From assembly GCF_051390635.1 (NCBI RefSeq), contig NZ_JBPODT010000001.1, positions 1,178,001-1,242,000 of the forward strand: 64,000 nucleotides of DNA, written 5' to 3'. The position numbers and the translations under genes were made by a program. The notes below the pieces were generated by a model. The model was not told where the DNA came from. It saw only the letters and a program-made list of their open reading frames with translations, and ran no database searches. This document shows positions 53,578 to 62,179 of the stretch, in pieces; positions within the stretch are counted from its first letter, which is position 1; every line of letters starts with the position of its first letter. The DNA comes from Microbaculum sp051390635 (GTDB taxonomy: Bacteria > Pseudomonadota > Alphaproteobacteria > Rhizobiales > Tepidamorphaceae).

Positions 53578-55844
53578 GACGGCAAACTCCGGTCGGCGCG
53601 ACGTTGCGCCTGGAACGCCTCGAAACGGGCCAGGGCGGCCAGCGCGGTCGCGGCCATGGCGAAGCTCTCGAACACGGGGATCCCTGCGGCAACCGCGCGC
53701 TGGCGCTGCTCGCGCCGCAATGCCTCAACCTCCTCGCTGCCGTCGGAACGAAAAACCATCACGAGGTGCGGCGCATCCCCTTCGGTCGCGGCGCGTTGCG
53801 CGATCGCAGCGTCGACAATGTTGGGCACGATCTGGCTTTCGCGATAGCTCATAAGCACGGGCATGTTGAGATGCAGCAGAATCACATCGGTTGCCGCATC
53901 CCCGCTCAGCGCCCGCAAGACGCCCTCCGCGACCCTGCCGTTGCTGCGGTTGAAGGCGTTCGCCGGAAAGTCGATGGGGTTTCCGGCACTGGCTCCGTCG
54001 GGAAGCTCCAAGGCATGGAGTCGCGCCCGGGTCTGCTCCGACGGCTCCGCCAGGTCGAAGCCGTGCCCAACCAGACAATCCGTGGCCACCACGCTTGCGC
54101 CGCCACCGTTGCCGAAGAGCGCCAGCCGGCGGCTGACCCGCGTGTCGGACGGCGTGATCGACTGGAACATCAAAAGGACGTCGAGAAGCTCCTCGATGGT
54201 TTCCACCAGGATGCAGCCCGTTTGCGCCGCCACGGCGAGCCAGACACGCATGTCGCCTGCCAGAGCACCGGTATGCGACATCACCGCCTTCTGGCCCTGC
54301 GCACTGCGCCCCCCCTTCAGCAAGACGACCGGCTTGCGCCCGCGCGCCGCCCGCAGAAGGCTGACGAACCGCCGCCCGTCGCCAATATCCTCCAGGTACA
54401 TTCCGATGACTGCGGTATCCGGGTCGGCAAGGAAGTGTTCCAGCAGGTCGTTCGGGCCCAAGTCAGCGCTGTTGCCGATCGTGACGACCGCCGAATAGCG
54501 CAGGCCGCGCGCTTGCCCCGTCCGTACGAAGTCGACCCCGATGCCACCGCTCTGCGAGATTATGCCGACGCGGCCCGGATCCGCGTGCGCCCGGTGTGTC
54601 TCGGTGAACGTCATGCGTCCCCGCGGCGAATAGGTACCGAGGGAGTTGGGACCGAGGATACGCACGCCGCCCGCTCGCGCCGCCGCCAGAAGATCGTCCT
54701 GGCTTACCCCCCGCGCGCCGCTCTCGCCGAAGCCGCTCGTCATGATCTGGGCGAAGCGGACGCGACCGGCCGCCGTTCGGAGCATATCCGCGACCCCGGC
54801 CTTCGGCACCGCGATGTAGGCGTAATCGATCGGCTTCGGCGCCTCCGCGAGACTGCGGTAGACGGGCAAGCCTTCAAGCTCGGTCGCACTCGGGTGGATC
54901 GGATAGATGTCACCCTCGAAGTCCAGCGATCGCAGGTTCCGGATGAACCGGTTGCCCGGCCCCTGCCCCGAACCCGATACCCCGGCGACGGCGATCGTCT
55001 TCGGCGCGAAAAGGGGGGCAAAGCTGTCGGGCAAAGGGGGACTTTCAAGACCGCCGGCGACGCACTCACCCGTCAGGACAAATCGCGCGTCGACAGCGAC
55101 GGCCCGCTCGGGCCCGACGATCAGCGGATTGATGTCGAGCTCGGCGATCTCTTCGCCCAGCTCCATGAGAAGGCCGCCCTCTCCGCCGATCGCCAACAGC
55201 GCATCGATCAGCGCCGACATATCGACGGGACGACGGCCGCGCACACCATTCAACAGCGGCTGCGCCTTGAGTTCGCCCAGCATGGCGGCCGCGTCACCCC
55301 GCGTAATCGGGCAGACGCGGAATGTGACGTCGGCAAAGACCTCGACAAAAACGCCGCCCAGACCGACCATGACCATCGGCCCGAACTGAGGATCCAGGAA
55401 GCCACCGATCACCACTTCCTGGCCCGCTGGCGCCATTTCCTCGACCAGGAAGCCTTCGATCGGAGGTGCATCGGACGGCCAGCTATCGGCAATTCCGGTG
55501 GCAGCATCGTGGACCGCCTCGGGCCCATCCAGGTTCAGCCGAACACCCCCGAGATCACTCTTGTGCAACGGCTGCGTCGACAGCACCTTGACGGCGAACG
55601 GCGGTGTAAGCCGGGCCGCGCGATCGCGCGCCTCCTCTGGCGTCGCCGCCACCGCGGAGGCGGGCACGTCGATGCCGAAGGCCTCGAGTATCGACTTGCC
55701 GGTGCTTTCGTCGAGCGCGCCTTGCCCTTGCCTGCGCGCCGACGCGAGGATTTGCCGAACCCGCGCGACGGGGCCATTGTCTGCCACGCCGGGTTCGGCG
55801 TCCAACACGCGATAGTTCGGTCCTGCCGTCATGTGTCGCGTCAT
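53574..55844 (-). CDS. NDP-forming acyl-CoA synthetase (ATP-grasp + CoA-ligase fusion)
   Basis: The 756-residue protein joins both halves of ADP-forming acyl-CoA synthetases in beta-alpha order. An ATP-grasp domain (residues 30-250; VEEMAPAGQEVVIGGFLDPQ, MVGLGGVFVEVFADV, ELDINPLIV) precedes the CoA-binding and ligase domains (FAPKTIAVAGVSGSGQGPGN; GIISQSGGIGVDF). The phosphohistidine site is MSHTGALAGD. It converts an acid plus CoA and ATP to acyl-CoA, ADP and phosphate, reversibly. It starts at 55844, sharing one base with the stop of the biotin carrier gene; an in-frame ATG four codons in is an alternative. Confidence 0.91.
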   Translation of the reverse strand: MTRHMTAGPNYRVLDAEPGVADNGPVARVRQILASARRQGQGALDESTGKSILEAFGIDVPASAVAATPEEARDRAARLTPPFAVKVLSTQPLHKSDLGGVRLNLDGPEAVHDAATGIADSWPSDAPPIEGFLVEEMAPAGQEVVIGGFLDPQFGPMVMVGLGGVFVEVFADVTFRVCPITRGDAAAMLGELKAQPLLNGVRGRRPVDMSALIDALLAIGGEGGLLMELGEEIAELDINPLIVGPERAVAVDARFVLTGECVAGGLESPPLPDSFAPLFAPKTIAVAGVSGSGQGPGNRFIRNLRSLDFEGDIYPIHPSATELEGLPVYRSLAEAPKPIDYAYIAVPKAGVADMLRTAAGRVRFAQIMTSGFGESGARGVSQDDLLAAARAGGVRILGPNSLGTYSPRGRMTFTETHRAHADPGRVGIISQSGGIGVDFVRTGQARGLRYSAVVTIGNSADLGPNDLLEHFLADPDTAVIGMYLEDIGDGRRFVSLLRAARGRKPVVLLKGGRSAQGQKAVMSHTGALAGDMRVWLAVAAQTGCILVETIEELLDVLLMFQSITPSDTRVSRRLALFGNGGGASVVATDCLVGHGFDLAEPSEQTRARLHALELPDGASAGNPIDFPANAFNRSNGRVAEGVLRALSGDAATDVILLHLNMPVLMSYRESQIVPNIVDAAIAQRAATEGDAPHLVMVFRSDGSEEVEALRREQRQRAVAAGIPVFESFAMAATALAALARFEAFQAQRRADRSLPS

Positions 55845-56065
55845 CAGACCGTGAGGACCAGGACCAGCTGGCCTTCGACGACCGCGTCACCTTCCGCTAT
55901 CGCCACACTCTTCACGGTACCGCTCTCGGGAGCCGAGATCGGAATCTCCATCTTCATCGACTCGAGGATCACCACCGTGTCGTCCTCCTCAACCTCGGTA
56001 CCGGGCTGAACGAGGAGCTTCCAGACGGCTCCGGCGATGTCGCTCTTCACTTCTATGTCGGCCAT
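55844..56065 (-). CDS. Short biotin carboxyl carrier protein
   Basis: The 73-residue protein is a bare biotinyl domain: DIAGAVWKLLVQPGTEVEED, the biotinylation site VVILESMKMEIPISAP and a matching second half (SGTVKSVAIAEGDAVVEGQ). The Lys of ESMKM would carry biotin. There is no N-terminal extension for docking to a biotin carboxylase. It lies 38 bp downstream of the carboxyltransferase gene and shares a base with the acyl-CoA synthetase gene, so it presumably serves that carboxyltransferase. Confidence 0.92.
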   Translation of the reverse strand: MADIEVKSDIAGAVWKLLVQPGTEVEEDDTVVILESMKMEIPISAPESGTVKSVAIAEGDAVVEGQLVLVLTV

Positions 56066-56103
56066 GCGTGACTATCCTTCTTCTGTCTTGTTGCCCGCCG
56101 GGA

Positions 56104-57633
56104 TCAATAGCTTGTTGGCCAGGTAGCCAGCTTGTGCTCGCCCACGCCGCCCTTGTTCGCGTGGACCTCGAGCAGCCGCGCCAGCGCCTGTCTGGTCTCA
56201 CGCGGATCGATGAGCATCTGGGTCTCGTAAAGCTCCGCGAGCGCATAGGCCGCGGAGTCCCGCTTCAGCTCCTCGACCAATTTGTCGAAGCGCTCCGGAT
56301 CATCCTCTCGCTTCAGCTTGTGAAGCATGTGCACGCCGAGCACCGGATCGACGAACCCCAGGTCCGCCGTCGGCCAGCACAGCACCTCGTCGGAGTTCCG
56401 TCCGCCCCCCATGTTCAGATACGCCTGCCCGTAGCTCTTGCGCATGATCACCGAGAGCTTCGGGGTCGTTACCAGGCTGATGGCGTTCATCCAGTTCATG
56501 ATCCGCCCCGGCGCCCACCGCCGTTCGCCGTCGATGCCGATCAGGAACCCCGGCTGGTCCACCATGAAAACGACCGGAAGGTTGTACGAGTCGCAAAGCA
56601 CGAGGAGGTTGACCGCCTTGCGCATGGCGTCCACGTCGATCGCCCCTCCCTTGAACTTGGGGTTGTTGGCCAGAATGCCGACCGACCGACCGTCGATTCG
56701 GGCAAGTCCGGTGACAACCGACTTGCCGAAACGCGCCTTGAGTTCGAAAAGGCTGCCCTCGTCGACCACACAGCGCACGATATCGCGCACGTCATAGACC
56801 GCATTGCGGACCTCGGGCAGGACCTCGAGGATGCGCTCGGCCGCGTCGGCCGGCGGGTCCACGGGCTCGGCACGCGGCGGCGCTTCGCCGTTGTGCCGGG
56901 GAAGATAGCTGAGGAAGGTGCGAACGGCCTCGAGAGCCTCCTCATCGGTATCGACAGCCATGTCGACGAGACCGGTCTCCGCCGTATGAAGGCGCCACCC
57001 GCCGAGATCCTCGGCGTCGACCGGCTGGTTAATCGCCACAGACGTGACGAGGCTGCTCGCCACGGCCATGGTCGCGCCCTTGCGCATGACCACGAAGTCA
57101 GACATGCACGCATACCAGGTGGACGACCCGTAGCAATCGCCCAGCAGCGCCGACACCCACGGCGTCCTGCGGTCGCGAAGGTACTCCGCGGCGTCCTGGC
57201 CAAGCATCGCGCGACCGGGCGCGCCCATCCGGTCGGGCATCCTGGCACCGGCCGATTCTCCGAGAAAGATCAGCGGCATTCCGCGCTCGCTCGCGACTTC
57301 GCGCATGTGCCGGATCTTCTTGCCGTTGATCGAACTGCTCGAGGCACCGACCACGGTGAAATCGTTGGATACGACGGCGACCTCGCGCCCGTCGATTCTG
57401 CCAAAGCCCGCGATCTTGCCATCCGCCGGGGTCTTGTGGCGCACTTCCGGCCGGATACCGCGAGCGAACAGGCCGGACTCGCAGAAGCTGTCCGGATCGA
57501 GAAGCGTGTCGAGACGCTCGCGCGCATTCAGGACACCCTGTGACCGACGCTTGGCCAACTTCTCCTCGCCACCCATGGCAAGTGCGGCCTCTCTGCGCTG
57601 TCCGAAATCGTCGAGCAGGTCCCTGAATTTCAC
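56104..57633 (-). CDS. Acyl-CoA carboxyltransferase (PCC-beta / transcarboxylase 12S-like)
   Basis: The 509-residue protein has both crotonase-fold halves of the carboxyltransferase family: LFARGIRPEVRHKTPADGKI, FLGESAGARMPDRMGAPGRA with the oxyanion GESAGAR, and in the second half LCDSYNLPVVFMVDQPGFLI and YGQAYLNMGGGRNSDEVLCW. It transfers a carboxyl group between biotin and an acyl-CoA (propionyl-, acetyl- or methylcrotonyl-like). The usual GGxY in the N-half is altered to GDCYGSSTWYACMSDF, so the substrate may be atypical. It is the first gene of a seven-gene minus-strand series ending with the TRAP transporter, and its start lies opposite the LysR gene. Confidence 0.9.
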   Translation of the reverse strand: MKFRDLLDDFGQRREAALAMGGEEKLAKRRSQGVLNARERLDTLLDPDSFCESGLFARGIRPEVRHKTPADGKIAGFGRIDGREVAVVSNDFTVVGASSSSINGKKIRHMREVASERGMPLIFLGESAGARMPDRMGAPGRAMLGQDAAEYLRDRRTPWVSALLGDCYGSSTWYACMSDFVVMRKGATMAVASSLVTSVAINQPVDAEDLGGWRLHTAETGLVDMAVDTDEEALEAVRTFLSYLPRHNGEAPPRAEPVDPPADAAERILEVLPEVRNAVYDVRDIVRCVVDEGSLFELKARFGKSVVTGLARIDGRSVGILANNPKFKGGAIDVDAMRKAVNLLVLCDSYNLPVVFMVDQPGFLIGIDGERRWAPGRIMNWMNAISLVTTPKLSVIMRKSYGQAYLNMGGGRNSDEVLCWPTADLGFVDPVLGVHMLHKLKREDDPERFDKLVEELKRDSAAYALAELYETQMLIDPRETRQALARLLEVHANKGGVGEHKLATWPTSY

Positions 57634-57749
57634 TAACTTTCTCCCGAAAAGAGTCTTTGCGTCCCGGCGCCACGGCCGGCCCGGGCTGAAGCCGGAACGT
57701 GCTCATTTTTGCGAAGCCAATCTATAAATTCCAATATTATTAGCTCATT

Positions 57750-57763
57750 TAACTATGCAGTTA
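57750..57763. promoter_or_regulatory. Dyad in AT-rich divergent promoter region (possible LysR box)
   Basis: TAACTATGCAGTTA has 5-bp arms around ATGC, with a T and A at its outer ends as in LysR-type boxes. It lies in an AT-rich stretch (57718-57775) that stands out from the GC-rich surroundings, between the carboxyltransferase start (57633) and the LysR start (57901). Confidence 0.4.
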
Positions 57764-57900
57764 TGTTATAGGGTTGTGACGGCGCAGATTACCGCTGAAC
57801 GCTCCGTTTCGGGCGGACATACGCGCCTTCGGACTGAGGCGAGACGCGGCATGCGCGGGATTTCTGATAGCCGTTCGGTAATTCGTTTCGGGAGGTTTCC

Positions 57901-58818
57901 ATGTCCGGCGCGCTGAACCTGAAGCAGATCGACGCTTTTCGATGGGTAATGATCTCAGGGTCGACCAGCCAGGCCGCCGCAATCCTCAATGTCTCTCAGC
58001 CAGCGGTCAGTCGCCTGCTGAAAAATTTCGAAGGTCAGGTCGAGTACCAACTCTTCATCCGCAGCGGCGGACGGCTGCACCCGACCCCGGAGGCCGAGGC
58101 GCTGTTTCGTGAGATCGAACGGGTCTACCCCGGCCTTACGCATCTCAGCAATCTCATGCAGAACATCGCGCTGATAGACAGCGGCCTGGTGCGGATAATC
58201 GCCACCATGCCGATGATGCAGCGTCTCGTGCCCGAAGCGCTCTACGAGTTTCACCGCGAAATGCCGCAGATCCGAAGCTCCGTGAAAACGATCGTAAAAC
58301 GCGAGCTTCGCGAATGGCTGGACGGGCAGCAGTTCGATATTGGCCTGGCCACGCTTCCAGTCGACTATCTGGATGCGAACATCATGCCGCTGGCGAGCCT
58401 CAACTGTGCGTGCGTCCTGCCGCCGGGCCATCCACTGAGCGGCGCCGACGTGATCCATGCCCGCGACCTGGCTGACGAACCGTTCATCTCGATAATCCCC
58501 GACACGATCCTGCGCAGCCGGGTCGACCGCGTATTCGACAAGCTCGGCGTGCAGCGGCGCCTGATGATCGAGACCCAGTCCGCTGCCGCGATCTGCGAAA
58601 TGGCAGCAGCCGGACTTGGGGTATCGGTGGTCGATATCTTCACGGCCAGCGGGTTCGCCGACAAAGGCATCCTCGTGAAACCGTTTCGGCCTGCGATCAG
58701 ACTCCAGTTCGGCATACTCCTGCCGGTACAGCGGCCGCAATCGAATGCCGTCGAGGCGCTGATCGAAATCGTCCGCAAGCGTGCGAAGGGATTCGAGGAA
58801 AGCTATCGCAACTTCTAG
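57901..58818 (+). CDS. LysR-family transcriptional regulator
   Basis: The 305-residue protein has an N-terminal helix-turn-helix (FRWVMISGSTSQAAAILNVS, QPAVSRLLKNFE) and a two-lobed effector domain (VRIIATMPMMQRLVPEALYE; CVLPPGHPLSGADVIHARDL). It is divergent from the carboxyltransferase operon, the usual position for a LysR regulator of that operon; the inducer would be the imported acid or its CoA ester. Its stop overlaps the end of the convergent MmgE/PrpD gene by 4 bp. Confidence 0.93.
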   Translation: MSGALNLKQIDAFRWVMISGSTSQAAAILNVSQPAVSRLLKNFEGQVEYQLFIRSGGRLHPTPEAEALFREIERVYPGLTHLSNLMQNIALIDSGLVRIIATMPMMQRLVPEALYEFHREMPQIRSSVKTIVKRELREWLDGQQFDIGLATLPVDYLDANIMPLASLNCACVLPPGHPLSGADVIHARDLADEPFISIIPDTILRSRVDRVFDKLGVQRRLMIETQSAAAICEMAAAGLGVSVVDIFTASGFADKGILVKPFRPAIRLQFGILLPVQRPQSNAVEALIEIVRKRAKGFEESYRNF

Positions 58819-60158
58819 GTCGCAACGGCCCTCATCAGGTCGCCGACGTCTTCGCGGGTCTCCAGCTCCGCCATGATCTCGATCGACCGCGCGATATCGG
58901 CCTCGGCGACAATCCCTTCGACGCAGCCGCGGTACTTCGGCACGCATTCGTCAAATCCAAGCAACGCCGGCGGCTGTCCCTTCGCCGTCTCGGGCCGGCG
59001 GGTGATGGTGCGCCCGTCGGTCAGATTGTAGGTGATGTTCGGGGTCCATCCTGTCGGCGTCCAGCCCCAGTCTTCGCGAACGACCGTCCTGACCTTCTTG
59101 CGGAAGGCCGCAAAGGCCGGGTCGTTGATCTTGGCCTTCGAGAATCCGGCCGGCAGAACCCGCGGCTCGAGCATGGCGATCGCCATCGCATGAGGCAGAC
59201 TGAACTGGGCTTGGATCTCGTCATTCGGCTCCTCGTGCTGAACGACGGTCGGAAAGAACGCGTTGACCTCGACTGTGATGTTGTCGATGTCCTCCACCGA
59301 AACACCCTCTTCGCGGATCGCCAGCGTGGTCTCGATCATCCGTTGAAGATGGTAGCAACAGGGATAGGACTTGATCCCGATCTCGTTGATCCGGAACGGC
59401 TTGCCCCAGTCCTCCAGGATCGCCTCCGGGTTCTCGACATTGCCCGCGGTGATGATGTTGAAAAGCCCGCGCGGCGCCTCGAGAATGTCCTTCTGCCCGG
59501 TGAAGCCGTCGCTCGCCAGCAGGGCGGCCGTCAGGCCGTTACGGGCCGCAAAGCCCATCTCGGCGATATGCGACATGGTACCGGTCTGGTAGCCGAGGCC
59601 GCTCGCTTGGGACGCGGCGACGGCGATCGCGTTGGCCGTCTTCTCGGTGTCCAGATGCAGCAGCCGCGCCGCGCCCAGTGCACAGCCGATGGAACCGGCA
59701 AGACTGAGCACCATATAGCCGAGGCGCCGCGCCTCGCGGCATGCCAAACCGATCCGGGCCTGCGCCTCATACGAGAGGATAAAGGCGGCAATGACATCCT
59801 TTCCGTCTGAACCGAGCTTCTCGCCGAGCGCAAGGATGGCCGGGAACAGCGTGTAGCTGGAGACGGCCTCCGGAAAGCTGTCGTCCTCGTATTCGGTCGC
59901 ATGGGCATAAGTGCCGTTGGCGAGGGCTGCCATTTCCACGGGGGCCTTCATCGACGCGCCAAGCACCGACGCCTCCGCAGCGCCCCCCGCGCGCTTCACG
60001 TATCGCGTAACGATATCGCTTCCAGCGCAGTGCGGCCCCGCGACCATCGCCCCGAGCGCGCTCATCGCAAGCGTCTTCGAATAGGCGACATCGTGGTCGC
60101 TGAAGTCTTCGAATCGCGTGGTCGCGACGCGCGCGGCAATCTCACGGGTGATGTTCAT
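58815..60158 (-). CDS. MmgE/PrpD family protein
   Basis: The 447-residue protein shows the MmgE/PrpD fold: GAMVAGPHCAGSDIVTRYVK, ALANGTYAHATEYEDDSFPE (the conserved N-G-x-x-x-H...D region), AFILSYEAQARIGLACREAR, IKSYPCCYHLQRMIE and FSLPHAMAIAML. Family members include 2-methylcitrate dehydratase, immune-responsive cis-aconitate decarboxylase and other dehydratases or epimerases acting on branched tricarboxylates and dicarboxylates. The start at 60158 is chosen over an upstream in-frame start. A good sigma-70-like promoter with an overlapping palindrome lies just upstream. It likely works on the same acid pathway as its neighbours. Confidence 0.9.
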   Translation of the reverse strand: MNITREIAARVATTRFEDFSDHDVAYSKTLAMSALGAMVAGPHCAGSDIVTRYVKRAGGAAEASVLGASMKAPVEMAALANGTYAHATEYEDDSFPEAVSSYTLFPAILALGEKLGSDGKDVIAAFILSYEAQARIGLACREARRLGYMVLSLAGSIGCALGAARLLHLDTEKTANAIAVAASQASGLGYQTGTMSHIAEMGFAARNGLTAALLASDGFTGQKDILEAPRGLFNIITAGNVENPEAILEDWGKPFRINEIGIKSYPCCYHLQRMIETTLAIREEGVSVEDIDNITVEVNAFFPTVVQHEEPNDEIQAQFSLPHAMAIAMLEPRVLPAGFSKAKINDPAFAAFRKKVRTVVREDWGWTPTGWTPNITYNLTDGRTITRRPETAKGQPPALLGFDECVPKYRGCVEGIVAEADIARSIEIMAELETREDVGDLMRAVAT

Positions 60159-60181
60159 GCGGCCCTCGTTGCATGCAATAA

Positions 60182-60219
60182 ATACATATGTATGATACAT
60201 ATCTTACCGCACTGGTCAA
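60182..60219 (-). promoter_or_regulatory. Promoter and palindromic operator of the MmgE/PrpD gene
   Basis: On the minus strand TTGACC (60214-60219) and TATCAT (60192-60197) are separated by 16 bp, each matching the sigma-70 consensus at five of six bases. The perfect palindrome ATACATATGTAT (60182-60193) overlaps the -10 end, and a second near-palindrome GATACATATC lies at 60194-60203. Binding by the divergent GntR protein would block this promoter. Confidence 0.6.
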
Positions 60220-60412
60220 ACCCTTAGCGTCCTGTCCAAGCGTGGATGGCGCACCGCGGAAAGCCCCCGGATAACTGGCACTTGAGAAGGACATTAACTA
60301 GACTTCGGTCTTGATCGGAAGAATCGGCTGTTCGCCCTACGATTGCTGCTTGCCTGAGCCGGTCCGCTCGCGGAGCCTCGTTTCCGTGTCCTGAACAGTA
60401 GAGAAATCGAAC

Positions 60413-61234
60413 ATGCCGAAACGTTCCCCCTCCACCGGATCCGGGCCGCGCACGACGAGGTCAGTACCGGCCCGTCAGAGCCGGAGAAACGGCATTGCCC
60501 TTATGGGGGACGCCGGCCAGCCGCTCTACAAGGAGGTGAAACTGGCGCTCACGCGGATTCTGAGCAGCGGTGAGATTCAGGCGGGCGACGCCATCCCGAC
60601 CGAGAAACAGCTCTGCGAGATGTTTGGCACCAGCATCGGGACCGTGCGGCGGGCGATAGACGAACTGGTCGCGGAACACGTTCTAGTCCGCCAACAGGGC
60701 CGCGGCACCTACCTCATTCCCTACAGCCCCGAGCGAATGCTCAACTTCTTCTTCCACATCGTGCGCCGCGACGGGCACCGCGAGATTCCCATCGTCCAGA
60801 CACTTACGTTTCAGACGGGGACGGCCGATTCAGAAACCGCCGCGGACCTGGCCATCCGGCCGGACGACCCGATCTATCGGGTGTTCAACGTGATGCTGAT
60901 GGCGGGCGAGCCGGCGGTTCTCGACGAAATCCGCATCTCCGAGGCGATGTTCCCCGGTTTGACCGAGGCCGAGTTCGTATCGCGCAACACCACCATCTAT
61001 GACCTGTATCAGAGCAGGTTTGGCATCAACGTGATCCGAACACTCGACCGGCTCCGGGCCGTATCGGCCGATGCGAAGACAGCCAAGCGTCTCAACGTTG
61101 CGCTCGGCACGCCCCTGCTCGAGATCATCCGTGTCGCCGTGACCTTCGATGAGCGCCCGGTCGAATGGCGCCGGACGCTGCTGAACACCGAGACCTACGA
61201 GTATCGCAACCTGCTGAAGTCGGAATTGCCCTGA
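60413..61234 (+). CDS. GntR/HutC-family transcriptional regulator
   Basis: The 273-residue protein has a basic, Ser/Arg-rich N-terminal 30 residues. A GntR winged helix follows (PLYKEVKLALTRILSSGEIQ, CEMFGTSIGTVRRAIDELV, LVRQQGRGTYLI), then a UTRA effector domain (PIYRVFNVMLMAGEPAVLDE; ALGTPLLEIIRVAVTFDERP) ending with the usual EYRNLLKSEL. UTRA domains bind small metabolites. It is divergent from the MmgE/PrpD gene, sharing a 254-bp region with the palindromic operator, and convergent with the amidohydrolase gene. Confidence 0.92.
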   Translation: MPKRSPSTGSGPRTTRSVPARQSRRNGIALMGDAGQPLYKEVKLALTRILSSGEIQAGDAIPTEKQLCEMFGTSIGTVRRAIDELVAEHVLVRQQGRGTYLIPYSPERMLNFFFHIVRRDGHREIPIVQTLTFQTGTADSETAADLAIRPDDPIYRVFNVMLMAGEPAVLDEIRISEAMFPGLTEAEFVSRNTTIYDLYQSRFGINVIRTLDRLRAVSADAKTAKRLNVALGTPLLEIIRVAVTFDERPVEWRRTLLNTETYEYRNLLKSELP

Positions 61235-61260
61235 CGGTGCCCGCCGCCAGGGCCGCTCTC

Positions 61261-62145
61261 CTAGCCGAGATCGAGCTTCAGCAACTTCGCCGCATTGCCG
61301 TACAGGATCTTCGGAATGATGTCCTGTCGCCATCCCATGTCGAGGAAGTCCCGGACGGCCTCCTGGATATCCTTGACCGGATAGGCGGAACCGAACAGCG
61401 TCTGGTTCTCCAAGAACATGTTGGCGCCCTTCACATACGTGTCCGCGCAGATCATGTCCTTGGTCGCCGCATACAGATCCGGCGAGACGTAAATATTCGG
61501 ACAGGCCATGGCGACCACCACCATCTCGGCGGCATAGGGCCAGGCGGCGTGAGATACGATAATCTTCAGGTCGGGATATTTCTGCGCAACCCGCTGTATC
61601 GACACCGGACTGGACCAGGTGATGTCGTGCCCGCCCAGCACCGAGAGCAGACCGGACAGCGAGATCGATACCGGCAGATCGTGCTCCAGCGCGGCCTGAT
61701 AGACCGGATCCAGGCTCGCATCGTCGGACCAGCGCGGGTCGCGCGCGGATCCGGGCTCGATTGAAACGCCCTTGATGTTGGTTTCCGAGGCATACTCGCG
61801 GATCTCCGCAAGACCCCGGTCTATGTCGTCCAGATCAACCCCGAGGAAACCCAGGAAACGATCCGGGTATGTGTTGACCGCTTCGACGATCTCACGGTTC
61901 TCGACACCGCCAAGGTTGCCCGCGCCAGACGACGCGCGTCCGACCAGCACGCCATAACGGATGCTTGAGGAGTCCATTTCCTCGAACAGGATATCGAGAT
62001 CTTCCAGCCAGGCGGACCTCGCCCCCTTGAAGCTGATCATCTTGCGGGGGTAATGCATCGCGGTGCGGAACACGCTGCCACGTGTCCACGCCGGGATTGG
62101 CGGCCGCAAGCGCATGTCGACGATCGGCGGCATCATGTAGGTCAT
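61261..62145 (-). CDS. Amidohydrolase-fold (Amidohydro_2) protein with altered metal site
   Basis: The 294-residue TIM-barrel protein has the Amidohydro_2 layout: PPIVDMRLRPPIPAW at the start, DRFLGFLGVDLDDIDRGLAE, IKGVSIEPGS, KIIVSHAAWPYAAEMV, and LFGSAYPVKD with GNAAKLLKL at the end. The usual HxH after the first strand is Arg12-Leu-Arg14, the mid-barrel His is absent (PVSISLSG), and the GSDYP Asp is Ala254. Only His199 of the normal ligands remains. It may be a metal-free decarboxylase or hydrolase, or a binding protein. It is third in a minus-strand series after the biotin carrier and the PycB-like gene. Confidence 0.82.
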   Translation of the reverse strand: MTYMMPPIVDMRLRPPIPAWTRGSVFRTAMHYPRKMISFKGARSAWLEDLDILFEEMDSSSIRYGVLVGRASSGAGNLGGVENREIVEAVNTYPDRFLGFLGVDLDDIDRGLAEIREYASETNIKGVSIEPGSARDPRWSDDASLDPVYQAALEHDLPVSISLSGLLSVLGGHDITWSSPVSIQRVAQKYPDLKIIVSHAAWPYAAEMVVVAMACPNIYVSPDLYAATKDMICADTYVKGANMFLENQTLFGSAYPVKDIQEAVRDFLDMGWRQDIIPKILYGNAAKLLKLDLG

Positions 62146-62179
62146 TCCTGGATCCTCCCTTACCTTGTCGTGCGAACGG

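Noticed and set aside
53604..56009. Open frame of about 800 codons on the plus strand opposite the acyl-CoA synthetase
   Set aside because: It has Arg/His-rich composition without domains; the real gene is on the other strand with all motifs.
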